A DNA stretch of 64,000 nt from Campylobacter canadensis. Its GTDB lineage: Bacteria > Campylobacterota > Campylobacteria > Campylobacterales > Campylobacteraceae. Below are positions 38,492-48,967 of this stretch, one piece after another. The stretch lies in assembly GCF_013177655.1 (NCBI RefSeq), contig NZ_CP035946.1, positions 1,612,001 through 1,676,000 on the forward strand, in the 5' to 3' direction. The position numbers and the translations under genes were made by a program. The number at the start of each line of letters is the position of its first letter. The stretch's first letter is position 1. The notes under the pieces were generated by a model. That model had not been told where the DNA came from. It saw only the letters and a list, made by a program, of their open reading frames with translations, and searched no databases.

Positions 38492-39254
38492 TTTTTATTC
38501 CTTAGTTTTGCAAATTGCCATAAATCTGCTGCTTTGTTTCTTTTTTCTAACTCGCATAATAAAATTTCTTCTTCATTTGATAATTCTTGTTCTACTTGCC
38601 CATAAGAAGATACAAAACAAGATTTGCCATAAAATTCCCATTCAATAAAATCAACATTTACCTTACCAATTTGATTGATTCTTAAAATAGAGCTATGATT
38701 TAAAAAAGCACGCATTTTAACAAGTTCTAACCAGCGATTATTGCTTTCATAAGTATTTGAGCAAGGCAAAACAAGCAAATCAGCATTATAGTTTTTAAAA
38801 AATTCATCAAAATGTATTTCGTATCCAAACATTAAAGCAATTTTAAAACCATTTAAATTAAAACACATAGGTTTTAAATCTTTTTTAATATTTGCAAAAA
38901 AATTTGCTTCATTCCAATGCTTATAAGGTATTAATATTTGCTGATTGTAGCTTTTTATTTTATTTTTATAAATCACTGCGCAAGATTTATAAATTTTATC
39001 CTTTATAAATTTTATGTATGGTGCTATTATGCAAATATCTCTTTTATCGCTAAACTGTTTTAAAAACTGTAATTTTGTATCGCTTTGAATTTTAATTTCT
39101 TCCTTGCTCATTTTTTTTAATTCAGAAAAAAAAGGATTAATTACATATTCACTCAATGCAACTAATTTTACACCCTTTTGCTCACATATTCTAAGGTAAT
39201 AATCTAGTCTAGAATTTGATAAATTCTGTGTTTGTAATTGTAAAGCTGCTATCT

Positions 39255-39258
<4 letters not shown>
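38488..39258 (-). CDS. Carbon-nitrogen hydrolase (nitrilase-fold) protein, catalytic Cys apparently absent
   Basis: The 256-residue protein follows the nitrilase superfamily. The Glu motif is LVALSEYVINPFF (about residue 37) and the Lys motif LIPYKHWNEANFF (about 110). At the nucleophile position the sequence reads IALMFGYEIHFDEFF, where the family normally has Cys before the Tyr; here it is Gly (codon GGA). Unless another Cys substitutes, the enzyme should be inactive. It lies between xseB and the ThiF-like gene with 4-bp overlaps. A gene of this family is also next to guaB-xseB in C. jejuni. Confidence 0.75.
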
Positions 39259-40927
<1,669 letters not shown>

Positions 40928-40936
40928 TTATTCTCC

Positions 40937-42601
40937 TTAAAATCCCATCTTAATTTCTTTAGCAAAATCGTTTTGCAATTCTTTTTTAATACTATCTTTA
41001 AAATCATCAATTCTAAAAATTCCATCACTTTGCGCCGTTTTAATTGCTGTATTTTTAACAATCATTTTAATTTGAGCGCCACTAAGTTCATAGTCTAAAA
41101 GCTCATTAATTGCAAAAGAGCTTTCAAATTCAGCATTTTTTGGAAGGTGTAATTTCCAAATCTTTTCTCTTTCTTCTTTGTTTGGATTTTGAAATTTAAT
41201 TTTATACTCAAATCTTCTTGAAAATGCAGGGTCAAGACTTTCTAAGAAATTCGTAGTAGCAATTACAATACCATCAAACCTTTCTAGCTGCTCTAAGAAA
41301 ATATTTTGCATTTGATTATGCATAAGCTCACTACCATTACTTGCAACACTTCTAGTACTTAAAAACTGGTCTGCCTCATTTAAAAGTAAAATTGGGTAAT
41401 TTTGAGTATATTTTGCTATATCTTTATAATTATCAAAAATAGCACGAACATTCTTTTCGCTCTCGCCTACATATTTGCCTAAAACCTTTGAGCAATCAAG
41501 AGTGATTATTTCTTTTTTTAATACCTTTGCAATATACATTGCACTCATAGTTTTACCAGTTCCTGCTGGACCATAAAAAATAATATTTGCTCTTAAAATA
41601 TCATCTTTTACAATACCCCATTCCTTAAGCCTTGCAGCTACTTGCTTTTTGCTTCTTTTTTTAAGACTTGTGCTAAGCTCTAAAATATCATTACTTACTA
41701 TTAAATCAACATCATTTACATCTAAATAATCAAAAAACTGCATATTTTCAACATAATTTTTAAGATTTATAGCATTATTTTTAATAAAATATCTTAAAGC
41801 ATTATCAGCAATAATAAATGAATTTTCATTGCCTTCATAAGTAATTAAATCGTTTGATAACAATCTTGCTTCTTCTCTTAAAAGCTCGTAGTTTTTAATC
41901 TTGTCAATTTGCCTTGTACTAATTGTATTTAATAATTCTTCATAATGAAGTGGCTTTTTTCTACCTGTTAGCTCTTCTTTCAATAAGGCTGCAATGATGA
42001 TAATTTCATTATCATTTAAATTATAATCCTTTGCTAAAAGGGCAAAAGGATTTACAAAGTCATTTGAATTTTTTAAACGACTTTTTAAAAGATGTGTTTT
42101 TATTTCTGTGCTTAAATACTCACCTTTTTGCTTAGAATTTATTATTTCAAAATAGTCATTTAAAAAATTATAAATATCACTGTAAGGCTCACTTACAAAT
42201 TGTTCTAATTCTTTAGAATCTACAATTTTTATACCATCAAGTTCTTTTGCAAGTTCAAAGAAAATATGTGCAAATCTGCTAAGTGCTATAAATTGAAATA
42301 AAAATAAACCAATATTATCTTTATAGTTAAAAGATTTTGCACTTGCTTCTTGAATAAATTTACTTTCATATAATTCTAAAAAATATGGTAGATATTCAAT
42401 TTTTTTAGCATTATCTTCAATTAAAAAAGCATCTTTTACAATATTTGTAAATTTTTGTGCAAAGATACCACCAATAGTTTTTTTAAGCATAGCTCTTAAA
42501 ATATTAATCGCTTCATTGCTAAGCTTAAATTCCTTTACTAATTTTTTATAATAAAAACTTCTTTTATAATTTATATCTAAAAAATTCTCAATTTTTTTCA
42601 C
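40937..42601 (-). CDS. AAA-family ATPase
   Basis: The 554-residue protein has an N-terminal helical region of about 330 residues with no recognised domain and a C-terminal AAA module. Walker A is FYGPAGTGKTMSAMY (about residues 350-360), Walker B ILLLNEADQFL, with Asn-Glu-Ala-Asp rather than the usual DEAD-like ending. The sensor/Arg finger is PAFSRRFEYKI. A similar AAA gene of about 570 residues exists in C. jejuni. Function unknown. It is 1 bp behind the acyl-CoA synthetase gene. Confidence 0.8.
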   Translation of the reverse strand: MKKIENFLDINYKRSFYYKKLVKEFKLSNEAINILRAMLKKTIGGIFAQKFTNIVKDAFLIEDNAKKIEYLPYFLELYESKFIQEASAKSFNYKDNIGLFLFQFIALSRFAHIFFELAKELDGIKIVDSKELEQFVSEPYSDIYNFLNDYFEIINSKQKGEYLSTEIKTHLLKSRLKNSNDFVNPFALLAKDYNLNDNEIIIIAALLKEELTGRKKPLHYEELLNTISTRQIDKIKNYELLREEARLLSNDLITYEGNENSFIIADNALRYFIKNNAINLKNYVENMQFFDYLDVNDVDLIVSNDILELSTSLKKRSKKQVAARLKEWGIVKDDILRANIIFYGPAGTGKTMSAMYIAKVLKKEIITLDCSKVLGKYVGESEKNVRAIFDNYKDIAKYTQNYPILLLNEADQFLSTRSVASNGSELMHNQMQNIFLEQLERFDGIVIATTNFLESLDPAFSRRFEYKIKFQNPNKEEREKIWKLHLPKNAEFESSFAINELLDYELSGAQIKMIVKNTAIKTAQSDGIFRIDDFKDSIKKELQNDFAKEIKMGF

Positions 42602-42602
42602 T

Positions 42603-44075
42603 TTACAACTCTTTTTTCAATTCTTTTTTTAATACCTTACCAGCAGCATTTTTTGGCAATTCATCTTTAAAGATAAAAAGCTTTGGAATTTTATAATTTG
42701 CTAAATGTTGTTTTAAATATTTTCTTAACTCATCAGAGCTTATATTTTCATTTTCTTTTAAACATACAAAGCAAACTATACTTTCATCTAAATCGCTTTC
42801 TTTTTTGCCTAATACTGCACAACTATCTATTTTTGGATGAAAATATAAAATATCTTCAATTTCTCTTGGATAAATATTTATACCTTTTGAGATAATTAAA
42901 TCTTTTTTTCTATCTATAATATAAATAAATCCATCATTATCAATTCTTGCTAAATCGCCTGTTTTTAACCAGCCGTTTTCTATAACTTCTTTAGTAAGTT
43001 CAGGCTTATTATAATAACCTTTCATTACGCAATCGCCATTTACTATTAATTCGCCTATTTCTCCACTTACTAATTCCATACCCTCATCATCAACCACTTT
43101 AACCTTATATGAATGTAAAGGAATACCAACAGAATTTATTTTTTGTGCATTTAATCTATTTACACTAACAATAGGAGCACACTCGCTAAGCCCATATCCT
43201 TCTAAAATAGTAGTGTTCTTAAATATTTTTTTATACTGAATTATGGTATTTTCACTTAAAGGGCTAGACCCTGAAATAATCACTCTTAATCTATGAAAAA
43301 ATAAAAAATACCAAGGTAATTTGTGCTTTAAAATTGTATTTAAAATAACAGGAACACTAAATAAAACACTAACTCTTTTTAATAAAACCTGCTTTAAAAC
43401 ATTTGAAAAAGGTAAAATATTTTTACAAACAACTAAACTTTTACCTAAAATTAAAGGCAATAATACACAAGCAGTTAAAGTAAATGAGTGAAACATAGGT
43501 AAATATGCAATAAACCTATCATTATCGTTTATTTTAAAATCTAAATTAGCCATTTTTATATTTGATAAAATGTTTTTATAACTTAATACAACACCTTTTG
43601 CAACCCCTGTAGTGCCAGAAGTATAAATTATATGCACACTATCTTCTAAACTAGCATTGCAAACATAATCTTTTATTGCATCATAGTTTTTGTAATTTTT
43701 TAATTCTTCTAATTTTAGAGTTTTTACATCTACTCTTAACTTCATAGCTTCTTTTATTTCTTCATCAATAATTAATAATTTAGCATTGCTATCTTTTACA
43801 ATATGTTCATATTCTTCAACTTTTAACATTGTATTAATAGGAATAGCAACTGCTTTTAAAGAAGTAATCGCAAAATATAATATTATAAATTCAACTGAAT
43901 TTTGCATTATAAATGCAATATTATCATTTTCTTTAACACCATTTTCTTTTAAAAAGCTAATCATTTTATCAACTAAATTCTTTAATTGTTTAAAAGAAAT
44001 TTTTTCTTTTTCATAAAAAATAGCTGTTTTATTTAATTTTGCATTATGTTGCAAATACTCATAATAATTTTGCAT
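42603..44075 (-). CDS. AMP-forming acyl-CoA synthetase / ligase
   Basis: The 490-residue ANL enzyme has IIYTSGTTGVAKGV (P-loop, about residues 150-163), GYGLSECAPI, and GWLKTGDLARIDNDGFIYIIDRKKDLI with the hinge. The C-terminal NAAGKVLKKEL has the catalytic lysine. It is similar in layout to long-chain fatty acid-CoA ligases. It is preceded by a FadL-type porin gene (11 bp), suggesting activation of imported fatty acids; the substrate is inferred, not seen. Confidence 0.87.
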   Translation of the reverse strand: MQNYYEYLQHNAKLNKTAIFYEKEKISFKQLKNLVDKMISFLKENGVKENDNIAFIMQNSVEFIILYFAITSLKAVAIPINTMLKVEEYEHIVKDSNAKLLIIDEEIKEAMKLRVDVKTLKLEELKNYKNYDAIKDYVCNASLEDSVHIIYTSGTTGVAKGVVLSYKNILSNIKMANLDFKINDNDRFIAYLPMFHSFTLTACVLLPLILGKSLVVCKNILPFSNVLKQVLLKRVSVLFSVPVILNTILKHKLPWYFLFFHRLRVIISGSSPLSENTIIQYKKIFKNTTILEGYGLSECAPIVSVNRLNAQKINSVGIPLHSYKVKVVDDEGMELVSGEIGELIVNGDCVMKGYYNKPELTKEVIENGWLKTGDLARIDNDGFIYIIDRKKDLIISKGINIYPREIEDILYFHPKIDSCAVLGKKESDLDESIVCFVCLKENENISSDELRKYLKQHLANYKIPKLFIFKDELPKNAAGKVLKKELKKEL

Positions 44076-44086
44076 TTTATCACTTC

Positions 44087-45742
44087 CTAAAATTTATATT
44101 TTAAACCCATATTAAATATTATATTATATTGGTCTTTAAATTGACCTTTTGCTTTGATTAAAATATCATCAACTGCATTATTTTCTAAACCAATATCAGC
44201 ATAAGCTTGGTACGCTAAGGCTGATTGGAAACTTAGATTTTTATTATATTTATAATCAGCACCTAAAGAATACATAAACACTCTACTATCTTTTGATAAA
44301 AAGGTTACATCTCTTCTACTAATTGGTGTATTTTCTGTTTGAAAACCAAACATCAAAGCTAAATCATCATTGTATTTATATCTATAACCAAGACTAATTA
44401 ATAATGTATCTTTCCATTTTGTGTCTAGGTTTTGATTTAGCATAGTTGCTAAAAGATAGCTTTTTATTTTTTCATCTGCTAAAAGAGCTTGTATTGCTTG
44501 CGATGCACCACTTGCAGCTCTGCTTGCAGCAGCTGCTGCACCGTTTGCAGCTCCGTTTGCAGCGGCTGCTGCACCATTTGCAGCTGCATTAGCTGCAGCT
44601 AAAGTTTGAGAAGCAGTTGCAATTTTTTTCATATCTTCCGCAGATAATTCAGGCACTTGTGCGTTTAAATTAATACCATTAAACTTACTCCAAAAAGTAT
44701 AACCTAAATTAAGTAAAAAATCGTGTTTGTCATACTCGTAAGCAAAACCTACATTCAAACTAGCAGGATAAAGCAGGTTAATATTTGTATTTCCATTATA
44801 AGTCATATAATTATTTAAAAAACTTGCTGGATTTTGCTGAAACACTCCTAACGCAGCTTGTAAAATAGGTACTAAAGCTTGTGGCAATTTACTCGTAACT
44901 AAAGATGGGTTTGCTGCCATAGTATTTTTAACAAAATCAAACATACCCCAAGTTAAAATGCGTACATTTAAATCACCTTCAAAATCATTATTATAAGCTG
45001 ATTTATACACAAGGCTAAATCTAAATTTATTATCTAAATAATTTGGAACATAAGTAAGAGCTGTTTTAAAACCAAATTTTATATTATTATTTGCCTTAAA
45101 CGAAGCATCATAAACCCAGTGTGGGGTATAGCCTGTAATATTGCTTGAATATCCTGGATTTAAAGGATAATCTTGATTTAAAGCATTGTCTTTTGTATTA
45201 TAAAATTTTAATTTAGTATGATTAGCAAAAAGGCTAAAAGCTAAACTATATTCATCAGTAACCTTATAAGCATAAGAAAGTGCAAGTGTTCCGCCTCTCA
45301 TATCAAGTTTTTTTACTAATGATTGAGCGTAATTTCCTTCCCAGCCATAAACCGCATCAAAATCAGTATAAGCTGCAAAGCCTAAATAATGTTCTTCATT
45401 AAGTGGTAAAACAAAAGAAAGTTCTGGCATACCAAAGTTAAAATTACTACCCCTATCATCCTTTGCATTTAAATATTCTTTGCCTTGAGCTTTACTTTCT
45501 TGTCTGTATTCATCAGTATATTTTGAACCGTGTATGTGATAATAATTAAGACTTAAATCAAGCTGTGCATCCTGCCCTAAAAATGCCATATTTGCTGGAT
45601 TTATTACCGCAGCATCAGCACCATAACTCTTTGCTAGATTCGCCCCCGATAAAGCAATAGCATCAGAACTTAAATTTACTATACGATAGTTTGACGCTAA
45701 TAAAAAGCTACTTGCTATGCAAGATAATAATATTTTTTTCAT
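44087..45742 (-). CDS. OmpP1/FadL-family outer-membrane transporter with Ala-rich insertion
   Basis: The 551-residue protein has a signal peptide (MKKILLSCIASSFLLAS) and the FadL start SDAIALSGANLAKSYGADAAVINPANMAFL, the N-terminal hatch. An aromatic-rich 14-strand-type barrel follows and ends in YKF. An unusual low-complexity stretch of Ala and Gly/Asn lies at about residues 378-415, made by duplicated DNA units. FadL channels take up long-chain fatty acids or other hydrophobic compounds. It is the first gene of the 16-gene minus-strand run. Confidence 0.88.
   Translation of the reverse strand: MKKILLSCIASSFLLASNYRIVNLSSDAIALSGANLAKSYGADAAVINPANMAFLGQDAQLDLSLNYYHIHGSKYTDEYRQESKAQGKEYLNAKDDRGSNFNFGMPELSFVLPLNEEHYLGFAAYTDFDAVYGWEGNYAQSLVKKLDMRGGTLALSYAYKVTDEYSLAFSLFANHTKLKFYNTKDNALNQDYPLNPGYSSNITGYTPHWVYDASFKANNNIKFGFKTALTYVPNYLDNKFRFSLVYKSAYNNDFEGDLNVRILTWGMFDFVKNTMAANPSLVTSKLPQALVPILQAALGVFQQNPASFLNNYMTYNGNTNINLLYPASLNVGFAYEYDKHDFLLNLGYTFWSKFNGINLNAQVPELSAEDMKKIATASQTLAAANAAANGAAAAANGAANGAAAAASRAASGASQAIQALLADEKIKSYLLATMLNQNLDTKWKDTLLISLGYRYKYNDDLALMFGFQTENTPISRRDVTFLSKDSRVFMYSLGADYKYNKNLSFQSALAYQAYADIGLENNAVDDILIKAKGQFKDQYNIIFNMGLKYKF
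44526..44585 (-). repeat. Imperfect tandem duplication encoding the Ala-rich segment
   Basis: Two 27-bp copies (44526-44552 and 44559-44585, two mismatches), 33 bp apart start to start, encode the Ala/Asn/Gly run in the FadL-like protein. The DNA is much richer in GC than its surroundings and keeps frame because the period is a multiple of three. Confidence 0.8.
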
Positions 45743-45837
45743 ATATTAACCCTTATAAAAACTTTTTTTTAAAATTTTTTATTGTATATATTATTTTTAA
45801 ATATTTTTATAATATTTCTTTACTAAAAAATAACTTC

Positions 45838-48036
45838 TCATATCTTATTTGTAAATTTACACTCCGTGCAATATTCAAAATTACCTTTTTTTAACTCTTT
45901 TAAAACTAAGGTATTTGAGCATTCAGGACATTTTTTATCCAAAACTTCATATTTACTTATAAAAGAACAAGTAGGATAATTTTTACACCCAAAAAAGGCT
46001 CCTTTTTTTGAAAATCTTTGCACTAAAACTCCACCACAACTTGGGCAAGGAACACTTAGTGTTTTTTCATTTTGATTTGCTTTTGAATCATTATTAATAT
46101 TTTGAATATGAGTGCATTTTGGATAATTTTTACACCCATAAAATTCCCCTCTTTTTGACTTCCTAAGCACTAAAACTCCACCGCAACTTGGGCAAGGAAG
46201 TTCATTTGTGCTATCATTTTCTTTTGTCTTTTCTTCTAAATTTCTTGAATATTTACATTTTGGATAAGCACTACAAGCAATAAATTTACCAAACCTACCA
46301 CTTCTAATTACCAAGCTAGATGAGCATTCAGGGCATTTTTCTTCAAGTTCAACTACTTCTTTTTGACTTTTTATATTTTTTCCATCATTGATTTTTGTAA
46401 TAAAAGGCTCATAAAATTCATATAAAACCTCATTTAAATCTCTGCCATCTGTTGCAATCTCATCAAGCTTATTCTCCATATTTGAAGTAAAGTTAGCATC
46501 TACAATTTCTAAAAAATATTCTTCTAAAAAGTCAGTAATTTTTTCTCCACGCTCACTTGGAATTAGTTGTTTGTTTTCTAAATTTACATATTTTCTATCA
46601 ATTAATAAAGAAGTTGTTGGTGCGTATGTGCTTGGTCTTCCTATGCCTAATTCTTCTAATTTTTTAATTAAACTAGCTTCATTAAATCTTGCTGGTGGTT
46701 CTGTTTTGCTTTGTTTTGATTCTAAATTTTGAATAAACATTGCATCATTTTTATTTAAATTTGGCAAAATTACATCTTTGCTTACATCATCATTTAATTT
46801 TAAATAACCATCAAATAGCATTTTTCTTCCACTAATTTTAAATACTGAGTTTTTACCTTTTACAATCACACTTTCATTTTCAATACTAGCATCAGCCATT
46901 TGCGTCATTAAAAATCTATCATAAATTAATTTATAAAGCTTGTATTCATCAGCTTTTAAATAATCTTTTGCAATTTTTGGAGTAAATTCTACATTGGTAA
47001 CACGAATAGCCTCATGTGCTTCTTGAGCGCCTTTTGCCTTAGTAGTAAAAACTCTTGGCTTACTTGCTACATAGTCTTTTCCATAATCTTTTTCTATTTG
47101 ATTTCTTGCTGCATTTATTGCTTCTGTGCTTAAATTTAAACTATCAGTTCTCATATATGTAATTGCACCCATAAAGCCTGTATGAGTTTGCACACCTTCG
47201 TATAAACTTTGTGCTAACATCATAGTCTTTTTAGGAGAAAAGCCTAATTTTGAACTAGCAGCTTGTTGTAAAGTTGAAGTCATAAAAGGAGCTTTTGGAG
47301 ATGACTTTTGCTTTTTAGTGCTAATTTCGCTAATAAAAAAATTATCGTTTTTAATACTATCTAAAACATTTATTATAGTTTTTTCATCTAAAAAACTTAA
47401 TTTTTCTACTTTTTCATTATTAAATTCTATAAGTTGAGCTTCTAAATTATCTTTAAAAGAACATTTTACTTCATAATAATCTACACTCTTAAAAGCTTTA
47501 ATTTCTCTTTCTCTTAATACAATTAATCTTAAAGCAGCACTTTGAACCCTACCTGCACTTAATTTACTCTCAACCTTACTTGATAATAAATTTGATAATT
47601 TAAAACCTACTATTCTATCAAGCATTCTTCTTGCTTGTTGTGCATTTACGCTGTTTAAATCTATCTTTCTTGGATTTTTTATAGCATTTAATATTGCTGT
47701 TTTTGTAATCTCGTGAAAAACTATTCTATCATAACTTTTTACATCTTTACCTAAAATACTTGCAATATGAAAAGCAATCGCTTCTCCTTCTCTATCTTCA
47801 TCGGTTGCTAATAAGACCTTTGAATCTTTTGCTAAGGCTTTTAATTCTTTTACAATTTGTGCGTGGTCTTTGCTAACTTCATATTCTGGAATAAAATGCC
47901 CATCGCTAATATTTATTCCTAAACGATTTTTAGGTAAATCTCTAATATGCCCTTTTGAAGCTATTACATTTGCATCTACGAATTTACTAATTGTTTTGGC
48001 TTTTGATGGGCTTTCTACTATAATTAGGGTTTTCAT
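45838..48036 (-). CDS. topA: DNA topoisomerase I
   Basis: The 732-residue type IA topoisomerase relaxes negative supercoils. The TOPRIM domain starts MKTLIIVESPSKAKTI, followed by ATDEDREGEAIA with the acidic triad. The active-site Tyr is in ITYMRTDS (about residue 290). The C-terminus carries four zinc-ribbon repeats (CPEC...CxxC type), two of them nearly identical in DNA. It diverges from flgD across 85 bp. Confidence 0.97.
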   Translation of the reverse strand: MKTLIIVESPSKAKTISKFVDANVIASKGHIRDLPKNRLGINISDGHFIPEYEVSKDHAQIVKELKALAKDSKVLLATDEDREGEAIAFHIASILGKDVKSYDRIVFHEITKTAILNAIKNPRKIDLNSVNAQQARRMLDRIVGFKLSNLLSSKVESKLSAGRVQSAALRLIVLREREIKAFKSVDYYEVKCSFKDNLEAQLIEFNNEKVEKLSFLDEKTIINVLDSIKNDNFFISEISTKKQKSSPKAPFMTSTLQQAASSKLGFSPKKTMMLAQSLYEGVQTHTGFMGAITYMRTDSLNLSTEAINAARNQIEKDYGKDYVASKPRVFTTKAKGAQEAHEAIRVTNVEFTPKIAKDYLKADEYKLYKLIYDRFLMTQMADASIENESVIVKGKNSVFKISGRKMLFDGYLKLNDDVSKDVILPNLNKNDAMFIQNLESKQSKTEPPARFNEASLIKKLEELGIGRPSTYAPTTSLLIDRKYVNLENKQLIPSERGEKITDFLEEYFLEIVDANFTSNMENKLDEIATDGRDLNEVLYEFYEPFITKINDGKNIKSQKEVVELEEKCPECSSSLVIRSGRFGKFIACSAYPKCKYSRNLEEKTKENDSTNELPCPSCGGVLVLRKSKRGEFYGCKNYPKCTHIQNINNDSKANQNEKTLSVPCPSCGGVLVQRFSKKGAFFGCKNYPTCSFISKYEVLDKKCPECSNTLVLKELKKGNFEYCTECKFTNKI
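46020..46199 (-). repeat. Duplicated zinc-ribbon DNA segments in topA
   Basis: The 33-bp segments 46020-46052 and 46167-46199 differ at one base and are 147 bp (49 codons) apart. They encode the CPSCGGVLV start of zinc ribbons 2 and 3, indicating recent duplication or gene conversion between ribbons. Confidence 0.75.
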
Positions 48037-48077
48037 TCTTGCTCCTTTTTTTTCATTGTGCCAAATTTTTTTAAATA

Positions 48078-48093
48078 TGGAACATACTTTGCT
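48078..48093 (+). promoter_or_regulatory. Sigma-54 (RpoN) promoter of flgD-flgE
   Basis: TGGAAC-N5-TTGCT, with GG and GC 12 bp apart as required for -24/-12, lies 29 bp before the flgD ATG. Hook genes in Campylobacter are under RpoN and FlgR control, so this matches the gene class. Confidence 0.85.
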
Positions 48094-48121
48094 AAGTATT
48101 TTTAAAATTAAGGAGAAAATT

Positions 48122-48967
48122 ATGGCAACAATTTCAAATTATAATAATACAACAACAAAGCACTTGTATTCAGCTCAAAATACAAATGCAAGGACAAATT
48201 CAGCAGCTATAAGTAGCTCTGATACTGATAATAATTTAGATAGTTTAAGCACATTTACTAAAGATAAAATAAATCAAGCAAAAATTGAAAAAGCAAGCAA
48301 AGATGCAAGCTCAACTCAAACAAACCCTTTAGCACAACTTGATAAAGACGCTTTTTTAAAACTCTTGCTTGAAGAATTAACCCATCAAGACCCAACAAGC
48401 CCAATGGATAGTGATAAAATGCTTACTCAAACATCACAATTAGCAGCTCTTGAAACCCAGCAAAAAACAAATGAAACCATGGAAAAACTAGCTACAAAAA
48501 TGGAGCTTTTAAGCGATAGTGTTGGGATTGGTATGATTGGAGCAGTAGGCAAATATGGGGTTAGAAAAGATGCAGCTTACAAACACGATGGAAAAAATGT
48601 AAACCTTTCTTATAATTTATATTTTCCAAAAGAAGTTTTAGATAATAAAAGTGAAGATGAAAACATTATTGTATCAGTTTATGATGATAAAAATAATTAT
48701 GTAGATAGCTTTTACATTGAAGGGGTAAAAGAAGGAAATAATAACTTTTTATGGGATACAAGATATGCTGATGGAAGCATAAGACCTGAAGGAAAATTTA
48801 CCTTTGTAGCCCATATTAGCAATAAAGATGGTTCTGAATATGCAATTCCAAGCGGGTATTTTAAAATTGATGGAGTTAGATTTAAAGATGGTAAAACATA
48901 TTTTAGCGCAGGAAATATGGATATTCCTTTTGATGATATTGCTGAATTTAAGGAGAGTTTAGTATGA
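48122..48967 (+). CDS. flgD: Flagellar hook capping protein FlgD
   Basis: The 281-residue protein scaffolds hook assembly. ATG 48122 follows AAGGAG and the sigma-54 promoter; the longer open frame from 47870 runs through the promoter and topA start and is not used. The signature LAQLDKDAFLKLLLEELTHQDPTSPMDSDKMLTQTSQLAALE is present (about residues 70-112), followed by FlgD Ig and Tudor-like domains with DTRYADGSIRPEGKF. It overlaps flgE by 4 bp. Confidence 0.94.
   Translation: MATISNYNNTTTKHLYSAQNTNARTNSAAISSSDTDNNLDSLSTFTKDKINQAKIEKASKDASSTQTNPLAQLDKDAFLKLLLEELTHQDPTSPMDSDKMLTQTSQLAALETQQKTNETMEKLATKMELLSDSVGIGMIGAVGKYGVRKDAAYKHDGKNVNLSYNLYFPKEVLDNKSEDENIIVSVYDDKNNYVDSFYIEGVKEGNNNFLWDTRYADGSIRPEGKFTFVAHISNKDGSEYAIPSGYFKIDGVRFKDGKTYFSAGNMDIPFDDIAEFKESLV

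Noticed and set aside
47870-48121. Longer FlgD reading frame starting inside topA
   Set aside because: It crosses the sigma-54 promoter and lacks a ribosome site; the ATG at 48122 has AAGGAG and the expected FlgD start.
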